7,923 nt of DNA. Source: Acidobacteria bacterium CG_4_9_14_3_um_filter_49_7 (GTDB lineage Bacteria; Acidobacteriota; Holophagae; Thermotomaculales; Thermotomaculaceae). Where the stretch lies: the NCBI GenBank assembly GCA_002789615.1, contig PFTO01000203.1:1-7923 (forward strand), read 5' to 3'. Position numbers and translations under genes: made by a program. Under the pieces are notes generated by a model that was not told the DNA's origin, did no database searches, and saw only the letters and a list, made by a program, of their open reading frames with translations. Shown here in pieces: positions 5,585-7,923 of this stretch; the stretch's first letter is position 1, and each line of letters starts with the position of its first letter.

Positions 5585-6526
5585 TTAGAAAACCCTCACA
5601 TTTACCATTTCCGGAGAAGTCTTCAATTCAAGTTTGCCGAGCAGTTGCTCGGCATCTTTCGATCTGTATTCAATGCTGGGGGAAATTACATAATCCTCTT
5701 TCCTGGACGACAATCCGCTGCAGTCTACTATTACACGGAAATTCTTCATCTTCAGATTCTTGACGATTGAAAAAGGACCGGAAACAATCACGTTGATTCG
5801 TGTCGGGTTGACCCAGGTCTTTTTCTGCTGGTGGCTCAGAGTAACTTCAATACCCCTGAAAACCTGAGTATTGGTTTGTTCCCCGATGACGACATTGACA
5901 TCGACGCTGGAGTCCTTTGTCATCTTCAAATAGTCGGATTTCAGTGCAACAAACCCTTTGGTAGTGAATGATGCCGATTTTCCCGTCACATCAATGGGTT
6001 CAGTGGTTAGGTAATCCCGCTTCTGGAATTCAGAAGCGGGGCCCTCAACTTCAAGGGCCGGGGGCGTTGGCAGCACCTTTTTAATTTCAAACCCGTCCGC
6101 CACACTACCGACAATAGTGGGTCTGACAGGCATCAGTTTCTTCAACTTGCGTTCAATTCTAAATTGGACAGTGTTCGGCGTAATCCCAACTACCTGGATT
6201 CCCTTGGGGCGATGAATCATACGCTCTGTTAGAGGAATTGAGTGAACACCGAATGCTTTATTTCCGAGATCAATTGAAACATACAGGTCTTTTGGTTCCA
6301 GTTTCCGGATGGATGTTTCAGAACCTCTCAACTGTAAGTTCACTTCGTAAAAAACTTCTTCCATAAGAATGACATTCTCGGTGATGTTCTCAAAATAAAT
6401 AGGAACGGTAAACGCTTTGGTAACCATTTTTGTCTGTCTGGACCCGCTCATGTAAGCCCAGAGTGCAAATCCAAGAACGAGAGAGATGATTCGCAGCCAC
6501 ATTTTTGAAGAACTGGTTCGACTCAT
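5585..6526 (-). CDS. cdaR: YbbR-domain protein CdaR, regulator of diadenylate cyclase
   Basis: A membrane-anchored protein with extracytoplasmic YbbR repeats; in Firmicutes CdaR modulates the diadenylate cyclase CdaA. The 313-aa product has one N-terminal membrane helix (about residues 9-28, KMWLRIISLVLGFALWAYMSG), a hallmark of the family. About three beta-rich YbbR-type repeats follow, roughly at 35-125, 125-215 and 220-313. They carry the usual elements of a VPI strand, a P-x-V/I strand before each linker and the V-x-G-P/S turn (EVEGPAS, VIVSGPF). There are no catalytic motifs. I chose ATG 6526 because it overlaps the cdaA stop (ATGA, 6523-6526) and has a GGGAG/GAGGG ribosome site 7-9 nt upstream. 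A longer in-frame start at 6565 would add 13 polar residues and lie deep inside cdaA. Order cdaA-cdaR-glmM is the classical one. Confidence 0.93.
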   Translation of the reverse strand: MSRTSSSKMWLRIISLVLGFALWAYMSGSRQTKMVTKAFTVPIYFENITENVILMEEVFYEVNLQLRGSETSIRKLEPKDLYVSIDLGNKAFGVHSIPLTERMIHRPKGIQVVGITPNTVQFRIERKLKKLMPVRPTIVGSVADGFEIKKVLPTPPALEVEGPASEFQKRDYLTTEPIDVTGKSASFTTKGFVALKSDYLKMTKDSSVDVNVVIGEQTNTQVFRGIEVTLSHQQKKTWVNPTRINVIVSGPFSIVKNLKMKNFRVIVDCSGLSSRKEDYVISPSIEYRSKDAEQLLGKLELKTSPEMVNVRVF

Positions 6527-7371
6527 TTGTTCTCTCCCTCCGGGTGGTGTCTCCATCGTTCCCACAAGGCAATCAATCTGGATTGCGGCGCACTCTTAAC
6601 GTCCATTTTAAGAAGTCCATCGAGATGGCGTGTCATCCCCTCAAGGGAAGTATCCTTGTAATGCATAATCATCCCGTTCTTGGCAAAAGAAATCTTGCCG
6701 GTTTCTTCCGATACAATGACAGAAACGCAATCCGTTTCCTCTGTAATCCCGACACCCGCCCGATGCCGTGTTCCGAAGTGTGGGGGAAGATTCGGGTTTG
6801 CGGACAGTGGCAAAAGGCAGCCTGCAGCCGCGATACGATCATCTATTATAATGACGGCACCATCGTGAAGGGGGGTTTTGGGTTCAAAAATGTTGATCAG
6901 GAGGTCATAACTGATCCGGGCGTCCATGGGAATCCCGGTTTCGATGTGATGACCCAGGCCCTCGTTCTGCTGAAGAATAATCAGAGAACCTTTGCGTTGG
7001 GAGGAAAGAATTTCCGTTGCCTTGACAATTTGTTCAATCCCGGCTTCCGCACGGGTGGGGGCATTGAACTGTAAAATGGGGTTGGTTCCCATTCGAGCAA
7101 GAATCTTGCGAATTTCATTCTGGAACAACACAATAATTGCCACAGGCAGGAAGGCAATCGTGTAGTCCACCATTGTTTTCACTGTAATCAGTCCCATAAT
7201 TCCCGATATATAACTGATAATTAACAAAAAGATGATGCCAATGAGCATTTGAACAGCACGGGTCCCCCGGATTAGAACCAACAGTTTGTAGATGACAAAA
7301 GAAATCACCACAATGTCAATGATGTCAATAATTCCGGGTATCCGGAAAGGCAGCCATCCGAAATTCATCAC
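6523..7371 (-). CDS. cdaA: Membrane diadenylate cyclase CdaA
   Basis: Makes cyclic di-AMP from two ATP at the cytoplasmic face of the inner membrane; c-di-AMP controls potassium and osmolyte transport and cell-wall homeostasis. Three N-terminal membrane helices are visible (about 14-35, 39-60 and 68-85), followed by a short coiled linker and the DAC domain. Both diagnostic motifs are intact: DGA at 170-172 (within PLHDGAVII) and RHR at 202-204 (within GTRHRAG), followed by GITEETD and VSEETG. At 282 aa the length is typical. AGGAGG (plus 7379-7384) is 7 nt from GTG 7371 and 10 nt from the next codon, ATG 7368. I kept GTG but ATG is almost as likely. It is the first gene of the minus-strand operon and is divergent from rpoD. 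Confidence 0.97.
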   Translation of the reverse strand: MMNFGWLPFRIPGIIDIIDIVVISFVIYKLLVLIRGTRAVQMLIGIIFLLIISYISGIMGLITVKTMVDYTIAFLPVAIIVLFQNEIRKILARMGTNPILQFNAPTRAEAGIEQIVKATEILSSQRKGSLIILQQNEGLGHHIETGIPMDARISYDLLINIFEPKTPLHDGAVIIIDDRIAAAGCLLPLSANPNLPPHFGTRHRAGVGITEETDCVSVIVSEETGKISFAKNGMIMHYKDTSLEGMTRHLDGLLKMDVKSAPQSRLIALWERWRHHPEGENK

Positions 7372-7378
7372 AGCCTTG

Positions 7379-7384
7379 CCTCCT
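7379..7384 (-). promoter_or_regulatory. Ribosome-binding site of cdaA
   Basis: AGGAGG on the minus strand, a full match to the anti-Shine-Dalgarno core. Two adjacent start codons follow, GTG (7371) at 7 nt and ATG (7368) at 10 nt, so the choice changes only one residue. Confidence 0.8.
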
Positions 7385-7397
7385 GAGGTTTCCCCCG

Positions 7398-7403
7398 AGT
7401 ATA
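7398..7403 (-). promoter_or_regulatory. Possible -10 element of the cdaA promoter
   Basis: TATACT on the minus strand, 5/6 match to the -10 consensus, within TAATATACT, 27 nt before the cdaA start. There is no good -35 at 16-18 bp (the best is TGAAGG), so this is weak. Transcription from here would give a leader of only about 20 nt. Confidence 0.3.
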
Positions 7404-7472
7404 TTACGTTCTGGCAAAACCCTTCATGTAGTGAATTTTAGCAGAGAAAATGAGATTAAAGTGAAAAAAAAA

Positions 7473-7500
7473 TTGAAAATTACAAATTCCTGCCTATATT
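7473..7500 (+). promoter_or_regulatory. Likely sigma-70 promoter of rpoD
   Basis: TTGAAA (7473-7478) is separated by 16 bp from TATATT (7495-7500); the boxes match consensus at 5/6 and 5/6. An A-rich tract just upstream (nine A in a row from 7464) could act as an UP element. The transcript would start near 7507, giving a leader of about 63 nt. At its beginning lies a short inverted repeat, CAATG (7510-7514) with CATTG (7521-7525). Seen by motif only. Confidence 0.6.
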
Positions 7501-7556
7501 CTATCTTTGCAATGGTTTTGCATTGTGATACAAGTAATGTTTGCGTCTTGAGCTAC

Positions 7557-7562
7557 AGGAGG
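7557..7562 (+). promoter_or_regulatory. Ribosome-binding site that fixes the rpoD TTG start
   Basis: AGGAGG followed by a 7-nt spacer to TTG 7570. Together with the in-frame TAG at 7564-7566, it leaves TTG 7570 as the only start that keeps the N-terminal region. Confidence 0.85.
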
Positions 7563-7569
7563 TTAGGTA

Positions 7570-7923
7570 TTGAGCAATCTCAAAAAAGACAAGTATCTGG
7601 ATATTAAGAATAGAGGAAAAGAGAAGGGCTATCTTCTCATTGATGAAATCAATCAAATGCTCCATGAAGAGAAAACTTCCGGAGATGAAATAGATGGACT
7701 ATTCCTTGAATTGGGAACAATGGGCATCTTTATTGTAGATTCTCCCGACAAAGTTAATGAAAAGGAAATGGCTTCCCGAAGTCAGGTAAAGGCAGATCGG
7801 GAAGAAGCGGCAGAGACAAACCAGTTGGAACCTGGTGATATGGATCGTGCCAATGATCCGGTTCGTCTTTATCTCAAAGAAATGGGAAATGTGCCGTTGT
7901 TGACGCGGGAACAGGAAATTTTC
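7570..7923 (+). CDS. rpoD: RNA polymerase primary sigma factor RpoD, 5' part only
   Basis: The 3' end is outside the window; 118 codons are present. Directs core RNA polymerase to housekeeping promoters. Residues about 16-58 match sigma-70 region 1.1 (GKEKGYLLIDEINQML, then DEIDGLFLELGTMGI), the acidic module that guards the DNA channel. A polar linker (about 59-93) leads into region 1.2 (NDPVRLYLKEMGNVPLLTREQEI), which identifies a primary sigma factor. The start is TTG: an in-frame TAG two codons upstream (7564-7566) rules out any earlier start, AGGAGG sits 7 nt before it, and the next in-frame ATG (codon 30) would delete half of region 1.1. The linker between regions 1.1 and 1.2 is short, as in many non-proteobacterial RpoD proteins. 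It is divergent from cdaA and probably driven by the 7473-7500 promoter. Confidence 0.95.
   Translation, partial: MSNLKKDKYLDIKNRGKEKGYLLIDEINQMLHEEKTSGDEIDGLFLELGTMGIFIVDSPDKVNEKEMASRSQVKADREEAAETNQLEPGDMDRANDPVRLYLKEMGNVPLLTREQEIF

Noticed and set aside
5162..5770. 202-codon plus-strand open frame opposite glmM and the end of cdaR
   Set aside because: Antisense shadow of two confident genes. Its cysteine- and arginine-rich composition is that of a random complement frame.
6505..7074. 189-codon plus-strand open frame opposite cdaA
   Set aside because: Antisense to the CdaA catalytic domain, which has intact DGA and RHR motifs; not a separate gene.
7372..7500. c-di-AMP (ydaO-type) riboswitch or similar leader before cdaA
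   Set aside because: The space before the cdaA start is short and AT-rich, with no set of paired GC stems; only promoter-like motifs are seen.

Overview
This 7.9 kb window is a densely packed piece of a bacterial chromosome. It has a mid-range GC content by eye and looks like a housekeeping region rather than an accessory island. I see no IS elements, phage genes, CRISPR arrays, tRNAs or rRNAs. The gene content suggests a didermic (Gram-negative-type) bacterium that makes c-di-AMP. It combines the DXP-dependent vitamin B6 enzyme PdxJ and a secreted protein with a BamE/SmpA-like C-terminus (both typical of didermic lineages) with a cdaA-cdaR-glmM operon, best known from Firmicutes but also found in several didermic phyla. 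An FCB-group or deep uncultured phylum is my best guess. This is inference and cannot be settled from the window.

Left part, plus strand (1-2018): a compact three-gene operon. It holds an M24 metallopeptidase (aminopeptidase P/creatinase fold, cut at its 5' end by the window edge), a PduO-type ATP:cob(I)alamin adenosyltransferase, and a small two-helix membrane protein of unknown function. Both junctions overlap (8 nt and 4 nt), so translation is probably coupled. The operon ends at a nearly perfect, probably bidirectional, intrinsic terminator (2019-2050) shared with the convergent gene for the nucleoid protein HU (2065-2337, minus strand). HU has its own clear sigma-70 promoter (TTGACA, 17 bp spacer, TAACAT).

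Middle and right part, minus strand (2602-7371), read from right to left: cdaA (membrane diadenylate cyclase), cdaR (YbbR-domain regulator), glmM (phosphoglucosamine mutase), pdxJ (pyridoxine 5'-phosphate synthase), then after 53 nt a secreted protein with an unrecognised body and a BamE/SmpA-like C-terminal domain. The first four genes abut or overlap by 4 nt and almost certainly form one transcript. It ties c-di-AMP synthesis and its regulator to the first committed branch of peptidoglycan precursor synthesis, with B6 synthesis appended.

Right edge (7570-7923, plus strand): the 5' end of rpoD, the primary sigma factor. It is divergent from cdaA across a 198-bp intergenic region and starts at a TTG codon fixed by an in-frame stop two codons upstream and a strong Shine-Dalgarno. 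The gene runs off the window just inside region 1.2.

No stretch of more than 300 bases lacks a gene. The two largest gaps are 2338-2601 (HU promoter and leader, plus about 170 bp with no recognised element except a spaced inverted repeat) and 7372-7569 (divergent cdaA/rpoD promoter region). I found no clearly new system. The most unusual items are the uncharacterised secreted protein at the operon end, a shortened segment before the metal loop of GlmM, and two mutually exclusive hairpins at the adenosyltransferase ribosome-binding site.
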